NCBI GenBank assembly: GCA_032622095.1
Contig: CP136068.1
Span: 162,337,465 to 162,401,464, forward strand
DNA: 64,000 nt
Direction: 5' to 3'
From: Siphonodentalium dalli
Taxonomy: Eukaryota; Mollusca; Scaphopoda; Gadilida; Siphonodentaliidae
Under the pieces are notes generated by a model. It saw only the letters and a program-made list of their open reading frames with translations, searched no databases and was not told the origin of the DNA. Made by a program: the position numbers and the translations under genes. This document shows positions 62,553 through 64,000 of the stretch, piece after piece (position 1 is the stretch's first letter; the number at the start of each line of letters is the position of its first letter).

Positions 62553-63077
62553 TTGCGCGCACTCAATATCTCTTGTTGAATAGACTTGTTCCTGGTCGAA
62601 AGCTGCACAAATCTGAAAACGTTGTATCCTGACCCCTCCAGCTCCAATATACACACTAATGTGTGTGTACAGTATCTAACCATTATAGGTAAGTGGGCGT
62701 CTGATCAGGTAACTATTATAGGTAAGTGGGTGTCTGACCAGGTAACACGACTGTTATACGAAGCATGCACTGCAGGGTTTCGTCTGCTCCAGTCTGTGTG
62801 GGGCTCTCTATGGATGGGTGTCTGACCAGTTAATACGACTGCCATGGCAAGCGACCACACACCTAGAAGGAGACGAAATTAGAGTAATGTGCTGGCAGGG
62901 TCATCAACTTTTACTTGTACTATTTATATATCGTTCCATCTTTCAGGACAACGTCGTAGACATCATATAAATGGAAATATAAATATACCACCACCTGCTT
63001 TCTGTTGATACTTCTTGTAACTTGAATTATAATGTACAGGTATTGTGCGCACGAATATTGCATGATCAGCCACAGTA
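62553..63077. other. Flank with a short duplication, no gene
   Basis: An imperfect duplication of ATTATAGGTAAGTGGGYGTCTG lies at 62682-62740. CGTCTGCTCC..TCTGTGTGGGGCTCTCTATGG (62778-62814) is a decayed relative of the core of the 63078-63497 element. Confidence 0.5.
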
Positions 63078-63497
63078 CAGTTGTAAATCGGGATTGTTTT
63101 ACCCTGTGCCAATGCATTCTCTTATATATGCGAGTCGACCATAGGTCGCCTCGCATATATAAGAGAATGCACTGGCCTAACAATTGTTTTATCATTTTTT
63201 TTAAATAAATGTTTCTTAAATCTTTTAGGACATAAAATAAAAAACATCCATTACCCTGCAGGGAGCCCCACACATATATAGAAGCATATAGAAGAATGTC
63301 GTCTGCTCATGTTTGTCTGGGGCTCTGTATGGGTGAAATTATAAAATTTGTTAAAGAATACAAGAAAAAATTATTAAAATTGTAAAAAATTGTTAGGCCA
63401 ATGCATTCTCTTATATATGCGAGGCGACCTATGGTCGACTCGCATATATAAGAGAATGCATTGGCACAGGGTAAAAAAAAATCCCGACTTACGACTG
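63078..63497 (+). mobile_element. Palindrome-pair MITE, copy 2, with CAGT-type inverted termini
   Basis: Left end CAGTTGTAAATCGGGATT and right end AATCCCGACTTACGACTG are inverted repeats. The left end follows TA, as in Tc1/mariner insertions, but TA is not seen after the right end. Inside are TTTTACCCTGTGCC, hairpin 63109-63175, the core shared with the 46865 element, hairpin 63398-63464 and GGCACAGGGTAAAA. No coding capacity. Confidence 0.7.
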
Positions 63498-63704
63498 GAT
63501 TTGATATGGCGCGTATACAATATAGTCGACTACTGCGAACTGCTTAGTAATCTTTGACTGGTTGTTTGTAGATAGTATAACCACACGTCTCGAAACTGTT
63601 AGCATCAGCAGAAAATGTGTCACATGCAGACACACCACTGGAATCATTGACGATCTGCTGTTGTTTTTAAACTGACATGGAGAGAAAATCTTCTTTCAAC
63701 ATAA

Positions 63705-63860
63705 TTATACTGGGTGATATCCACCAGTGAAGCGATGAATGACAGACTTCAATGCCAGACAGTTTAGTAGGAAGTGCTCTCTGGTTCCGCACGCCTTTTC
63801 ACATAGCTGACATACACCATTATGTTTCTGAACGCCAACAGGCCTTTTAGAAAGTCAAAC
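63705..63860 (-). pseudogene. LINE 3' end fragment with C-terminal zinc-binding motif
   Basis: The minus strand reads PVGVQKHNGVCQLCEKACGT, then an H and C at the spacing C-x2-C-x8-H-x4-C, ending at a stop at 63705-63707. This CCHC pattern is typical of the C-terminus of many non-LTR retrotransposon ORF2 proteins. Upstream the frame closes within a few codons, so it is a truncated copy. Confidence 0.55.
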
Positions 63861-63889
63861 AAGGACATTTGTGAAAAGCGGCTTGATAA

Positions 63890-64000
63890 TCTATACTAAT
63901 AAAACTCAATTATGTTTATTCGTTTGTTTGCTTTTCCGATTATAGGCGACCAAACGGTTGGACCATCATAACCGAACATGTGTATATAAGGGTAATTTGA
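63890..64000 (+). mobile_element. Possible Helitron 5' terminus, continues past the window
   Basis: After ...GATAA comes TCTATACTAATAAAACTC, then TTCGTTTGTTTGC and ACCAAACGGTTGGACC. A TCTATACTAATA start followed by GTTTGT-rich sequence and an ACCAAACGGTTG block resembles the 5' end of widespread invertebrate Helitrons, which insert 3' of A and start with TC. The 3' hairpin and CTRR end would lie outside the window. Confidence 0.4.

Noticed and set aside
62319-62654. Minus-strand frame with RHESRKNND repeats
   Set aside because: Read-through of the 27-bp tandem repeat.

Overview
The window is eukaryotic, invertebrate nuclear DNA. It contains spliced exons with GT-AG introns, several micro- and minisatellites, and decayed LINE, Ty3/gypsy-like and palindromic DNA elements. 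No operon-like or bacterial organisation is visible. The one convincing host gene joins a chitin-binding (CBM14/peritrophin-like) tail to a C-terminal LamG-like domain. This architecture is best known from molluscan shell-matrix proteins of the Pif/BMSP type, so a mollusc is my best guess (inference).

Layout. Positions 54-34960 are one uninterrupted minisatellite of about 895 copies of a 39-bp unit, with internal segmental duplications and nested higher-order repeats. Positions 34961-36131 hold dispersed repeat modules, some related to sequence at the left edge of the array. Positions 36132-45956 carry the 3' part of the + strand LamG gene: five exons, including a tandemly duplicated 27-bp terminal exon. 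Its introns are packed with foldback elements, a TTAA-flanked MITE and simple repeats. The upstream exons must lie left of the window, so the whole array appears to sit in an intron.

Positions 46-64 kb are a graveyard of mobile elements with no second convincing host gene. They include palindrome-bearing MITEs (46.9, 52.0, 62.0 and 63.1 kb), a 48.3 kb foldback, and a young miniature LTR retrotransposon at 49307-50700. That retrotransposon has near-identical LTRs, a 5-bp target duplication and a single 298-codon ORF. There are also LINE fragments at 51-52.4 kb, one interrupted by a piggyBac-type MITE, and a second minisatellite (51-bp unit) at 53159-54603. A frameshifted Ty3/gypsy pol remnant lies at 57.3-60.0 kb, a LINE tail on the minus strand at 63.7 kb, and a possible Helitron 5' end at the right edge.

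The most interesting structures are four. First, the giant coding-phase minisatellite, whose edges are related to the flanking dispersed repeat. Second, a 67-bp palindrome cassette reused in pairs inside at least three different repeat contexts. Third, the self-contained one-ORF LTR element. Fourth, the duplicated terminal micro-exon of the LamG gene. I saw no tRNA, rRNA or CRISPR array. All exon boundaries are read by eye from splice sites and phase, and all family assignments are from remembered motifs, not searches.
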